Shown: positions 42,231-50,399, counted from the first letter of the stretch. The stretch: DNA of 64,000 bases from an uncultured Dehalococcoidia bacterium (GCA_958295525.1 OY282355.1:1215504-1279503), one strand, 5' to 3'. Notes: generated from the sequence alone by a model not told the origin. Made by a program: numbers and translations.

Positions 42231-42334
42231 GAGCGCTCCGTGAGCGCCGAATGAGCGCTTTGCGAGCGCCAATTGAGCATTCCGTGAGCGCCGAATGAGC
42301 GCTTTGGGAGCGCCGAATGAGCGCAAATGAGCGC
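42231..42334 (+). repeat. ten-unit GAGCGC array with 11-bp period
   Basis: GAGCGC (one unit GAGCAT) starts at 42231, 42242, 42253, 42264, 42275, 42286, 42297, 42308, 42319 and 42329. Flanking dinucleotides alternate, and a 25-bp block is repeated at a 44-bp interval. It lies in the 41791-42424 gap between glmS and hydantoinase B, which has no gene. Two further dRS3-like palindromes follow at about 42349-42375 and 42388-42412. Confidence 0.95.
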
Positions 42335-42424
42335 TAGGGTCTAGGGGCGAGATTCCCGCCTACGCGGGAACGACGGGACACTGGGGCGGAGTTCCCGCCT
42401 GCGCGGAAAGGGCGGGAGGGGCGG

Positions 42425-44272
42425 CTACTCGACCGTCACGCTCTTGGCGAGGTTGCGCGGCTGGTCTATGTCGTTGCCCAGGAGGTCGGCGGTGCGGTAG
42501 GCGAGGAGTTGCACGGGGACGGTCGCCACGACGGGCTGCAGCAGGGAAGGCGTTTCCGGCGTCCAGATCACGTCGTCCGCGAGTTCCGTGACCTCCTTGC
42601 TGCCCTCCGTGGCGACGGCGATGACGGGCCCGCCCCGAGCGCGAACCTGCGCGACCGCGTTCAGCATCTTCGGGTAGAGCGAGTTGCGGAGCGCGAGCGC
42701 GACCACCGGCGTGTCGCCGCCGATCAGCGCGATGGGGCCGTGCTTCATCTCCGCCGCCGACAAGCCGTCCGCGTGGATGTAACTCGTCTCCTTCATCTTC
42801 AGCGCGCCTTCGCGGGCGATGGGCTCCAGCAGTCCGCGCCCGATGAAGAGGAACGAGCGGGACTTGAAGCAGCGCTCCGCGATGGCCTCCACGCTCGCGT
42901 CCGCCATCTCTAGGCTCGCGCCCAGCAGCGCGGGCAGGCGCGCGATGTCGTCCACTCGCTTCGCCGCGCGTTCTCCGGATAGCGTTCCGCGCCCCTGCCC
43001 CAGCGCGCAGGCGATCAGGTACGCCGTGACCATCGAGGACACCATCGTCTTCGTGGAGGCGACGCCCACCTCGGCGCCCGCGTGCACCAGCAGCGCGCAT
43101 TCGGCGGCGCGGGTCGCCTCGCTGCCCGGCGCGTTGGTGATGCACGCCGTCCGCGCTCCTTGCGCCCGCGCCTCGCGCAGCGCGTGGAGCGTGTCCGCCG
43201 TCTCTCCCGACTGCGTGATGCCGATTACGAGCGTCCGCTCGTCCAGCGCCGGGTCGCGGTGCGAGAACTCCGCCGCGATTTCGAACGACGCGGGCGTCCG
43301 CGCAAGCGTCTCGACGTAGCGCGCGCCGACCTGTCCCGCGTGCAGACTCGTTCCCATTCCAATGAACAGAACGCGGTTGAGCGCGGCCATTTCCGCCTTG
43401 CTCAGCGGCAACTCGCTCAGCGCGACCTCGTCGGACTCGAACGCTATGCGCTCGTGCAGCGCGCGCTGCGCCGCGTCCGGCTGCTCGTGAATCTCTTTCA
43501 GCGTGAAATGCTTGTACGCCCCGCGCTCCAGAATGCTGCGCGGCACGTCCACGTAGTGCACTGAGCGCGACGCCCTCCGCCCCTCCATCGTCCGCAACTC
43601 GAATCCCTCCGGTCGGACGATGACGAGTTCCTCGGGCTCCATAAAGAGAACGCGGGAGGTGTGCGGAATCAGCGCGGGCAGGTCGCTTGCGATGAACGCC
43701 TCGCCGGTTCCCGCGCCGACGGCGACGCCGCCCGCGTTTCCGCGCCGCGCCGCGACGATCAGCCCCGGCTCCTTCGCGTGCATGCAGGCGATGGCGTGCG
43801 CTCCGTGAATCCGCCCCGCCGCGAGGCGCACCGCCTCTTCGAACGGCGCGCCATCCGCAAGCAACTCCTGAATCAGATGCGGAATGACCTCGCTGTCCGT
43901 CTCCGAGAGAAAGGCGTGGCCATTGGCGGCCAGCCTCGCCTTCAGTTCCGCGTAGTTCTCCACGATTCCGTTGTGGACGACGACGATCTCTCCCGCGCCG
44001 TCCGCGTGCGGGTGCGCGTTGGCCGCCGACGGAGGGCCGTGCGTGGCCCAGCGCGTGTGGCCGATGCCGCGGCTTCCTCTCACGGGCTCGCTCCCCACGA
44101 GTTGGAGGAGGTTGTCCAGTTTGCCCGCCGCCTTGCGGAGAAAGAGGTTGCCGTCGTCGTCCGCCACGGCCATGCCCGCGCTGTCGTAGCCCCGATAGGC
44201 GAGATGGACGAGCCCGTCCAGCACGACGCCGGCGGCGTCGCGCGTTCCCGTGTATCCGACTATTCCGCACAT
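42425..44272 (-). CDS. glmS: glutamine-fructose-6-phosphate aminotransferase (isomerising)
   Basis: The 615-residue enzyme makes glucosamine-6-phosphate, the first step to UDP-GlcNAc. The N-terminal glutaminase starts MCGIVGYTG with Cys2 as nucleophile and has HTRWATHGPPSAANAHPH and VVHNGIVENY. Two SIS domains follow (GMGTSLHAGQVGARYVETLA, GITQSGETADTLHAL, VASTKTMVSS, GRGLLEPIAREGALKMKETSYIHADG). It ends QPRNLAKSVTVE as the family does. The start is fixed because Cys2 must follow the initiator Met. It lies 170 bp after pgl; no glmS ribozyme motif is evident. Confidence 0.97.
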   Translation of the reverse strand: MCGIVGYTGTRDAAGVVLDGLVHLAYRGYDSAGMAVADDDGNLFLRKAAGKLDNLLQLVGSEPVRGSRGIGHTRWATHGPPSAANAHPHADGAGEIVVVHNGIVENYAELKARLAANGHAFLSETDSEVIPHLIQELLADGAPFEEAVRLAAGRIHGAHAIACMHAKEPGLIVAARRGNAGGVAVGAGTGEAFIASDLPALIPHTSRVLFMEPEELVIVRPEGFELRTMEGRRASRSVHYVDVPRSILERGAYKHFTLKEIHEQPDAAQRALHERIAFESDEVALSELPLSKAEMAALNRVLFIGMGTSLHAGQVGARYVETLARTPASFEIAAEFSHRDPALDERTLVIGITQSGETADTLHALREARAQGARTACITNAPGSEATRAAECALLVHAGAEVGVASTKTMVSSMVTAYLIACALGQGRGTLSGERAAKRVDDIARLPALLGASLEMADASVEAIAERCFKSRSFLFIGRGLLEPIAREGALKMKETSYIHADGLSAAEMKHGPIALIGGDTPVVALALRNSLYPKMLNAVAQVRARGGPVIAVATEGSKEVTELADDVIWTPETPSLLQPVVATVPVQLLAYRTADLLGNDIDQPRNLAKSVTVE

Positions 44273-44442
44273 ACGCGGCTCCTCTTGGAACCTTCGCCTA
44301 ATTCATCGCCCTGCGCGCCCGCTGCTTGCCTTGACCGCGCAAGCGGCGACCCGGAGGCGGGCAAGCGCGCCGCCGCGGAGAGGGCGGCAGGGTTCCGCAA
44401 ACGCCCCGCCGGACGCTCTTCGCTATGCATAAGACGCGCCCA

Positions 44443-45216
44443 TCATTGTACGCCCGCCTTTGCGCCCGCGCCGAGCGATCCGGCGGCGAGTTCGTTCGCT
44501 TTCGCCGCCGCCTCGCGGTCGAGCAGCCACGTGACCGCGCCGTCCTCCGGCGCGACGAGCGCGGCGGGAACGGGCGGCGCGCCTTCCGCGGGACGGAGCG
44601 CATCGCGGACGGCGTCCGCCTTGCCGCGCCCCTGCGCGAGGAAGACGACCCGCCGCGCCGCGTTGATCAGCCGCAGCGTCGCCGTTACGCGCCACTCCCC
44701 CAACTGCGGAACCCAGTTCGCCGCGAACAGGCGCTCGGAGTCCTCGAGCGCGCCCGTCCCTGCGAAAAGCGACGCCGTGTGCCCGTCGCTCCCGACGCCC
44801 AGCAGCAGCAGGTCGGGGCGCGGCGGCTCGCCGCCGAACAAGCGGCGCAGGCCGCTCTCGGCGGCGGCGGCGGACTCTGCGGGCGTTGCGTTCTCCGTCG
44901 GAATCGGAATGACGCTCGCGGGAGCGACGGCGCCGAGCAGCGCCTCGCGGGCCATCCGCCGGTTGCTGTCCGGGTGGTCCGCGGGAACCCAGCGCTCGTC
45001 GCCCCAGAAGACGTGAACCGCAGCCCACGGCATCGCGCCGGCGTAGGGAGGCGCGGCCAGCGCCTCGTATAGCGCGCGCGGCGTGCTTCCTCCCGAAAGC
45101 CCCCAGACGAAACGCCCCCGCTCCCGAACGGACTCTTCCGCCAATTCCAGCGTGAGGCTCGCCGCCGCCCTAACGAGCGGCGCGGGCGCGTCCAGGACGC
45201 GGACGTCCGGCTGCAT
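44443..45216 (-). CDS. pgl: 6-phosphogluconolactonase
   Basis: The 257-residue DevB/Pgl-family protein has GLSGGSTPRALYEALA (39-54), VHVFWGDERWVPADHPDSNRRMAREALL, and LLLLGVGSDGHTASLFAGT containing the catalytic His. It hydrolyses 6-phosphogluconolactone in the oxidative pentose-phosphate pathway. The gene starts 6 bp after gnd, so they are co-transcribed. The C-terminal Ala/Gly-rich tail after WLLDREAAAKANELA is not conserved. Confidence 0.94.
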   Translation of the reverse strand: MQPDVRVLDAPAPLVRAAASLTLELAEESVRERGRFVWGLSGGSTPRALYEALAAPPYAGAMPWAAVHVFWGDERWVPADHPDSNRRMAREALLGAVAPASVIPIPTENATPAESAAAAESGLRRLFGGEPPRPDLLLLGVGSDGHTASLFAGTGALEDSERLFAANWVPQLGEWRVTATLRLINAARRVVFLAQGRGKADAVRDALRPAEGAPPVPAALVAPEDGAVTWLLDREAAAKANELAAGSLGAGAKAGVQ

Positions 45217-45222
45217 CCGGGC

Positions 45223-46131
45223 CTACGCCCGCCGCCGAACGGCGTGCCCGCCGAACTGGTTCCGCATCGCCGCCAGCAACTTGAACCCGAACTGATCCTC
45301 GCTCCGCGAGCGGAACCGCGCCTGCAGCGCGAGGGAGATCACCGGAATCGGCGTCGCCAGTTGCATAGACTCCTCGACCGCCCACCGCCCCTCGCCCGAA
45401 TCGTCCACCCAGGGAACGACCTCCGCGAGGTCTTCGTCCTCGCTCAGCGCCGCCGCCGTCAGGTCGAGCAGCCACGAGCGGATGACGCTGCCGTGCCGCC
45501 ACAATTCGGCGATTTGGGGCAGATCCAAACCGAGCGACTGCTTCGCCTTCATCAATTCGAAGCCCTCGGCGTAGGCTTGCATCACGCCGTACTCAATTCC
45601 GTTGTGCACCATCTTCACGAAGTGCCCCGCCCCGAGCGGCCCGACGCGCGCGTACCCCTTCTCCGGCGACGGCGCGAGCGTGCGGAAGACCGGCTCGACT
45701 TGCGCGACCGCATCCGGCTCGCCGCCCACCATCAGGCAGTAGCCCTCCGTGAGCCCCCAAACGCCGCCGCTCACGCCCGCGTCCAGCATTCGCACGCCTC
45801 TGTGCTGCAGCGCCGCCCCGCGCCGCATCGTGTCGTTGTAGTTGGAGTTGCCGCCGTCCACCACCACGTCCCCCGGCTCCAGCGACTCGCCCAGCGCGCC
45901 CACCGTCGCCTCCGTCGGATCGCCCGACGGCACCATCACCCAGACGACGCGGGGAGCGGGGAGCGCGTCCGCCAAATGCTCCAGCGCGTCCACGACTTCG
46001 CAGCCCGCGTCCGCCGCCGCCTTGCGCGCGTCCGGGTCGCGGTCATAAGAGACGACGCGATGCCCGCCCCGGCGCAGGCGCTCCGACATATTCCCTCCCA
46101 TGCGCCCCAGCCCCACCATGCCGACGTCCAT
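45223..46131 (-). CDS. gnd: 6-phosphogluconate dehydrogenase, short (YqeC/GndA) type
   Basis: The 302-residue enzyme is about 170 residues shorter than the classical enzyme and belongs to the short, often NAD-linked form. It has VGMVGLGRMGGNMSERL (Rossmann), VDGGNSNYNDTMRR, MLDAGVSGGVWGLTEGYCLMVGG, and the catalytic GHFVKMVHNGIEYGVMQAYAEGFELM with Lys and His-Asn. It ends FGGHAVRRRA. It decarboxylates 6-phosphogluconate to ribulose-5-phosphate. Located between tal and pgl in one operon. Confidence 0.95.
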   Translation of the reverse strand: MDVGMVGLGRMGGNMSERLRRGGHRVVSYDRDPDARKAAADAGCEVVDALEHLADALPAPRVVWVMVPSGDPTEATVGALGESLEPGDVVVDGGNSNYNDTMRRGAALQHRGVRMLDAGVSGGVWGLTEGYCLMVGGEPDAVAQVEPVFRTLAPSPEKGYARVGPLGAGHFVKMVHNGIEYGVMQAYAEGFELMKAKQSLGLDLPQIAELWRHGSVIRSWLLDLTAAALSEDEDLAEVVPWVDDSGEGRWAVEESMQLATPIPVISLALQARFRSRSEDQFGFKLLAAMRNQFGGHAVRRRA

Positions 46132-46165
46132 CGCGCTCCTCCTACGCCCGCGTATGCCCGGGCCG

Positions 46166-47272
46166 CTATGCCCGCGCTTCCGTTTTCGTCAAGCGGCTGA
46201 TCTTCGCCTCGATGCTTTCCAGCGCCTTCCGGTAGGACGCGGCGAACGCCTCGACGCCGTCCGCCAGCAGTTTGTCCGTGACGGCGGCCATATCCACGCC
46301 CGCGTCCGACAGCGCGGCGAGCGCCGCCTGCGGGTCCGCTTCCGGGGCGTCCACCGTTCGCGCCGACACGCCGTGATCGAGCGCCGCATCCAGCGTCTCC
46401 GGCGGCATCGTGTTCACCGTGCGCGGCCCGATCAGGCTGTCGACATAGAGCGTGTCGGGATAGGCGGGATTCTTCACGCTGGTGCTCGCCCACAGCGGGC
46501 GTTGGACTCGCGCCCCTTGCGCCTGCAGCGCGGCGAAATCGGCCCGAGCGAACCGCTCGCTGAAGAGCGCGTAGGCCGCCCGCGCGTTCGCCGCCGCCGC
46601 CGTCCCGCGCAGCCCCGAATGCCCCTCGTCCAGCGCGCCGTCCACTGCTGTGTCCACGCGGCTCACGAAAAACGACGCCACCGACGCCGCGCGGTCGAGC
46701 GGCGCGCCGCTCTCCGTGAGCGCCCGAAGCCCCGCGACGTAGGCGTCCATCACGCCCTCGTAGGCGGCGAGCGAGAAGATCAGCGTGACGTTGACGTTCA
46801 AGCCCTCGCCGATGAGCCGGCCGACCGCCGGAATCCCTTGCGGCGTCGCCGGAACCTTGATCATCAGATTCGGCTCGTCCGCCGCCGCCCACAGACGCCG
46901 CGCCTCGCGGACGGTGGCGTCCGTATCGTAGGCGAGCGCAGGGGAGACCTCCAGCGAAACGTAGCCGTCGAGCCCGTCCGTCGCGTCGTAGACCGGGCGC
47001 AGCGCATGCGCCGCGTCCTTGATGTCCGCCAGCGCGAGCGCCTCGAAAACGCGCTCCGGGTCGCTCTCGCGTTCGGCGAGCGCCGCGAGCGCGGAATCGT
47101 AGGCTCCGCCGCCCGAAATCGCCTTCTCGAAGATCGTCGGATTGGACGTCAACCCGGTTACGCCCACGTTCACGAGTCGCTCGATCTCGCCGCCGGTCAG
47201 CATCTCCCGGTGGATATAGTCAATCCACGTGGACTGCCCAAGAGCGAGGTTCCGGCGAACGGCGTTATCCAC
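46166..47272 (-). CDS. tal: transaldolase
   Basis: The 368-residue TalB/TalAB-type enzyme has QSTWIDYIHREML, GVTGLTSNPTIFEKAI, the Schiff-base Lys region NLMIKVPATPQGIPAV, and NVTLIFSLAAYEGVMDAYVAGL. VASFFVSRVDTAVD and ASTSVKNPAYPDTLYVDSLIGPRTVNTMPPETLDAALDHG follow. It transfers dihydroxyacetone units between sugar phosphates. The ATG lies inside the last codons of rpiB (8-bp overlap), so translation is coupled. Confidence 0.96.
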   Translation of the reverse strand: MDNAVRRNLALGQSTWIDYIHREMLTGGEIERLVNVGVTGLTSNPTIFEKAISGGGAYDSALAALAERESDPERVFEALALADIKDAAHALRPVYDATDGLDGYVSLEVSPALAYDTDATVREARRLWAAADEPNLMIKVPATPQGIPAVGRLIGEGLNVNVTLIFSLAAYEGVMDAYVAGLRALTESGAPLDRAASVASFFVSRVDTAVDGALDEGHSGLRGTAAAANARAAYALFSERFARADFAALQAQGARVQRPLWASTSVKNPAYPDTLYVDSLIGPRTVNTMPPETLDAALDHGVSARTVDAPEADPQAALAALSDAGVDMAAVTDKLLADGVEAFAASYRKALESIEAKISRLTKTEARA

Positions 47273-47777
47273 GATGAGCCTCCTGCGCCTGCGCGCCTCT
47301 CTCGCCCGTCTCTTCCCAAGCGGATTCCCGGGCGGACGCCTCCAGCGCCTGCACTTTGGCGAGCCTGCGGCGGTGGCGCTCTTCTCCGGTGAACCGCGCG
47401 CCGAGGAACGCCGCCAGCGCCTCCCGCGCCGTCTCCGGCCCGATGACGCGCGCCCCGACGCACAGCACGTTCATATCGTCGTGCTCCACGCCTTGCCGCG
47501 CCGAGTACGTGTCGTGGCACATCGCCGCCCGCGCCCCGGCGACTTTGTTCGCGGCGATGCTCGCGCCTACGCCGCTCCCGCAAACGACCACCCCGCGCTC
47601 CGCCGCGCCTTCCGCGACGGCGCGCGCGACGGCGGCCGCGAAGTCCGGGTAATCGTCGTCGGCGTCGTAGGCCCACGCGCCGAGGTCGAGCGTCTCGTGC
47701 CCCCACTCGCGCGCGAGACGGACGGCCTCGCCCTTCAACGCGAACCCGGCGTGATCGGCTCCTATCGCTACGCGCAA
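47265..47777 (-). CDS. rpiB: ribose-5-phosphate isomerase B
   Basis: The 170-residue protein opens MRVAIGADHAGFALKGEAVRLAREWGHETLDLG, followed by DDDYPDFAAAVARAVAEG and GVVVCGSGVGASIAANKVAGARAAMCHD, which contains the catalytic Cys. HDDMNVLCVGARVIG and RFTGEERHRRRLAKVQALE complete it. It interconverts ribose-5- and ribulose-5-phosphate. First gene of the order rpiB-tal-gnd-pgl (then glmS). No glucose-6-phosphate dehydrogenase or transketolase gene is present here. Confidence 0.95.
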   Translation of the reverse strand: MRVAIGADHAGFALKGEAVRLAREWGHETLDLGAWAYDADDDYPDFAAAVARAVAEGAAERGVVVCGSGVGASIAANKVAGARAAMCHDTYSARQGVEHDDMNVLCVGARVIGPETAREALAAFLGARFTGEERHRRRLAKVQALEASARESAWEETGERGAQAQEAHRG

Positions 47778-47825
47778 CGCTTCATCCTCAACTCCGAGGC
47801 CCGTTCCGCCCCGCGCCCCTATGAA

Positions 47826-47909
47826 CCGTCATTCCCGCCTTCGCGGGAATCCAGCATCCCCGTCGGACGCCGACGGAGCAGGGAATCCCCTCGCCTAATA
47901 AGGCGAGGG
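47826..47909 (-). terminator. three successive hairpins downstream of the small basic protein gene
   Basis: A dRS3-like palindrome (47829-47850) is followed by CCGTCGG-ACG-CCGACGG (47860-47876) and CCCTCGCC-TAATAA-GGCGAGGG (47888-47909). None has a T-run, so intrinsic termination is only a guess. Confidence 0.4.
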
Positions 47910-47925
47910 AGCCAAACCTACGGAC

Positions 47926-47995
47926 GAGACAGGGCTGCGCCCTGTCTCCCTAGTCCACAAAGGCCAACGCCTGACTGCGGAAGCAGGAGCCTACA
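47926..47995 (+). repeat. 90-bp interspersed repeat, copy D
   Basis: CCTGTCTCCCTAGTCC, GGCCAACGCCTGACTGCGG and AAGCAGGAGCCTACAGG align with copies A-C with several substitutions. Confidence 0.65.
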
Positions 47996-48042
47996 GGAGC
48001 GCGAATTTGCGCGCGTTGGGCCGCGATGAGCCCCGCGGCAGG

Positions 48043-48345
48043 CTACTCGGCTTCGGCCTCGACTTCGACCTTCGGGCGCCGGCCCCGGCGCCTGCCGTTC
48101 GACGTCCAGAAGAAGATCGTGTTGCCGCTGCGCTTGACTTCCAAGGACGTTCCCAGCGCCTCGGACGCGAGCGTGAGCCGGCGGCGGATAGCCTGCGTCG
48201 TCTCGCCTTCGCCCGGCTCCAGAACGCCGGCCTCTCCCGCCGCCCGCTGGACGTACTGGATGTACTCCTGCAGCAGAGCAGCCCGCTTGCCCGTCGCGCT
48301 TTTCGCCCGAGCCTCGCTTATCGGAACCGTGCTAAACGTCGGCAT
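48043..48345 (-). CDS. small basic protein of unknown function with AT-hook-like tail
   Basis: A 100-residue protein: MPTFSTVPISEARAKSATGKRAALLQEYIQYVQRAAGEAGVLEPGEGETTQAIRRRL starts with a helical segment. TSLEVKRSGNTIFFWTSN looks like a beta hairpin, and the tail GRRRGRRPKVEVEAEAE has a basic patch close to an AT-hook core, followed by an acidic end. Function is not recognised; nucleic-acid binding is a guess. The start could be 48345 or the ATG two codons upstream (48351); GAGG lies before both. It has its own near-consensus promoter. Confidence 0.7.
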   Translation of the reverse strand: MPTFSTVPISEARAKSATGKRAALLQEYIQYVQRAAGEAGVLEPGEGETTQAIRRRLTLASEALGTSLEVKRSGNTIFFWTSNGRRRGRRPKVEVEAEAE

Positions 48346-48400
48346 TCGCATACCTCGATACGGGGGCGCCTGAATTGGCCTAGCCGCGCCCTTGCCGTGC

Positions 48401-48430
48401 ATTCTAAACGCAATTCCCCGTGCTTGTCTA
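48401..48430 (-). promoter_or_regulatory. sigma-70-type promoter of the small basic protein
   Basis: Minus strand TAGACA (48425-48430), 18-bp spacer, TAGAAT (48401-48406); each box matches the consensus at five of six positions. The transcript would start near 48394. Confidence 0.55.
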
Positions 48431-48468
48431 CACCCATTCCCCCGAAACGAATTCGCCGCGAATTGCAT

Positions 48469-48780
48469 CCCAAAAATCGCCCGAGTTACTCATTCCCGAT
48501 GGCGACCGTTGCATAACTTCCCATCCTGACCGCCGTTGTTCCAACCGCATTCCCGCCTAGCCGGGATCGAGGATGCGCGGGAGCGCTGAATTCAACGCAT
48601 TCGGAGACTTTGCATAACTGCCGCTGACCGAATGACAGGAATCCGGCGGGACGGCGCGGAGCGCCGCTCCACTACGCGAAACGAGTCCACGCCCTGCCCG
48701 CGATGCGGAACTGCCTGATGTCGTCGTGAAATGGCATAGGGCTCCACTGACGCGAGCGGAACGCTCCCGCGAGTGTAGAT
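48469..48780. other. gene-free stretch with short repeats and hairpins
   Basis: No convincing reading frame. TTGCATAAC occurs at about 48509 and 48613 in similar surroundings. One degenerate palindrome (ATTCCCGCCTAGCCGGGAT) and the small hairpins GGAGCG-C-CGCTCC and GAGCG-GAA-CGCTC are seen. Confidence 0.5.
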
Positions 48781-48823
48781 GTCAACTAATTCGTTGACAG
48801 ATCTTGCAGGGCGTCCTCCTAAT
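48781..48823 (+). promoter_or_regulatory. promoter of leucyl aminopeptidase with overlapping palindrome
   Basis: GTCAAC-TAATTC-GTTGAC (48781-48798) is a perfect 6+6 inverted repeat. Its right half forms the -35 box TTGACA (48794-48799). After 18 bp comes CCTAAT (48818-48823). A protein on the palindrome would block or assist polymerase. Confidence 0.5.
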
Positions 48824-48866
48824 GCGTGCTATGCTTGCCCGCAACTCCGAACGCCGAGGCTTCCCG

Positions 48867-50399
48867 ATGACCACCGTGACCGCTGCGCTAGGCGACGTCG
48901 TCCAATCGGACGCGGACGCCGTCGTCGTCAATCTTTTCGAGGGCGTGACCTCGCCCGCCGGGGGAACCGGCGCAGTGGACGCGGCCCTCGGCGGGGCGGT
49001 CTCCGCCCTCATCGCCGACAAGGAGATCACGGGCAAACTCGGCGAAATCGCCGTGATTCACACGCTAGGCAAACTGCCCACGAAACGTGCGCTCGTCGTC
49101 GGCTTGGGCAAGCGCGAGAAATTCGACGCGGACGCCGCGCGCTCCGCATCGGCGGCCGCGGCGCGCCGCTTGCGGCAACTTGGCGCGAAGCGCGCCGCGA
49201 CCATCGCGCACGGCGCGGGCATCGGCGGCCTCGAACCAAGCGAGTCGGCGCAGGCGACGGCGGAAGGAACGCTGCTCGGACTCTACGAATTCAAGCGCTA
49301 CCGCAACTCGCGGGGCGCTGGCGAGGAAGGCGGCGGCGGGAAAACGCTCGACGAACTCGTCATCCTGGAGCGCGACGAGCATCGCCTGCGGGCGCTCGCC
49401 GACGGCGCGGCGAAAGGGTCGCTGCTCGCGGAGTGCGCCATCCTCGCCCGCGATCTGGTCAACGAGCCCGCCAACGTGGTCACCCCGGAGCGCATGGCGC
49501 AGGCCGCGTCGGAGGTCGCCCGCGACGCCGGACTCGACATAACAATTCTCGGACGCGAGGATATGGCGATCCATAAGATGGGCGCGATGCTCGCGGTCGC
49601 GCAAGGCAGCGCCAACGACCCCCGCCTCATCGTGATGGACTACCGGGGCGACCCGGAGCGCCCGGAGAATAACGTCGCGCTCGTCGGCAAGGGCGTCACG
49701 TTCGACTCCGGCGGCGTCTCCATCAAGCCGTCCGCCGGTATGTGGGAGATGAAAGGCGATATGAGCGGGGGCGCGTCGGTTATCGGCGCGATGAAAGGCA
49801 TCGCCGCGCTGCAGCCGAAGATCAACGTCTTCGGAGTCGTCCCCGCCGTCGAGAATATGCCGTCGGGGACGGCGCAGCGGCCCGGCGACATCATCAGGGC
49901 GATGAACGGCAAGACGATCGAGGTGGACAACACGGACGCCGAAGGGCGGCTGATCCTCGCGGACGCGATCTGCTACGTGAAGGAAGCGCGCGGGGCGCGC
50001 CGCGTCGTGGACGCCGCGACGCTCACGAGCGCGGTCGTCGTCGCGCTGGGGCACGTCGCGAGCGGAGTGATGGGAACGTCGCAGCCGCTCGTGGACGCCG
50101 TGCTCGCCGCCTCGAAAGCGACCGGCGAGAAGATGTGGCAACTCCCGCTCTTCGACGAGTACAAACGGCAGAACCGCTCCGAATACGCCGACGTGAAAAA
50201 CACGGGCGGACGGCCCGCCGGCAGCATTACCGCCGCGCTCTTCATCGGCGAGTTCACCGACGGCGTCGAGTGGGCGCACATGGACATCGCGGGAACGTTC
50301 CTCTCGGAGCGCGTCAACGGCCACCTCGTGAAAGGCGCGACGGGCGTCCCGACGCGAACGCTGATCCGCCTAGCGGAAGACTTGGCGCGGGCGGGCTAG
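48867..50399 (+). CDS. pepA: leucyl aminopeptidase (M17)
   Basis: The 510-residue enzyme has an N-terminal macro-like domain (1-170) and the catalytic M17 domain. The metal and catalytic Lys region is LVGKGVTFDSGGVSIKPSAGMWEMKGDMSGGA, and the hallmark is VDNTDAEGRLILADAICY. PAGSITAALFIGEFTDGVEWAHMDIAGT is the last family block. It removes N-terminal residues from peptides in the cytoplasm as a hexamer. The ATG at 48867 (MTTVTAALG) is chosen because the longer frame from 48804 would start inside the promoter region. The ATPase gene follows after 24 bp. Confidence 0.95.
   Translation: MTTVTAALGDVVQSDADAVVVNLFEGVTSPAGGTGAVDAALGGAVSALIADKEITGKLGEIAVIHTLGKLPTKRALVVGLGKREKFDADAARSASAAAARRLRQLGAKRAATIAHGAGIGGLEPSESAQATAEGTLLGLYEFKRYRNSRGAGEEGGGGKTLDELVILERDEHRLRALADGAAKGSLLAECAILARDLVNEPANVVTPERMAQAASEVARDAGLDITILGREDMAIHKMGAMLAVAQGSANDPRLIVMDYRGDPERPENNVALVGKGVTFDSGGVSIKPSAGMWEMKGDMSGGASVIGAMKGIAALQPKINVFGVVPAVENMPSGTAQRPGDIIRAMNGKTIEVDNTDAEGRLILADAICYVKEARGARRVVDAATLTSAVVVALGHVASGVMGTSQPLVDAVLAASKATGEKMWQLPLFDEYKRQNRSEYADVKNTGGRPAGSITAALFIGEFTDGVEWAHMDIAGTFLSERVNGHLVKGATGVPTRTLIRLAEDLARAG

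Noticed and set aside
42229-42334. Minus-strand repeat peptide (RSFGA, KALIRRS) across the 11-bp array
   Set aside because: An 11-bp period forces an 11-residue pattern in any frame. No start with ribosome site and no domain; better explained as DNA sites.
42273-44500. glmS ribozyme in the glmS leader
   Set aside because: The 170-bp pgl-glmS gap shows no recognisable glmS ribozyme core, and that ribozyme is essentially confined to Firmicutes.
47778-48042. Reading frames across the rpiB upstream region
   Set aside because: They consist of translated repeats and hairpins and lack start signals.
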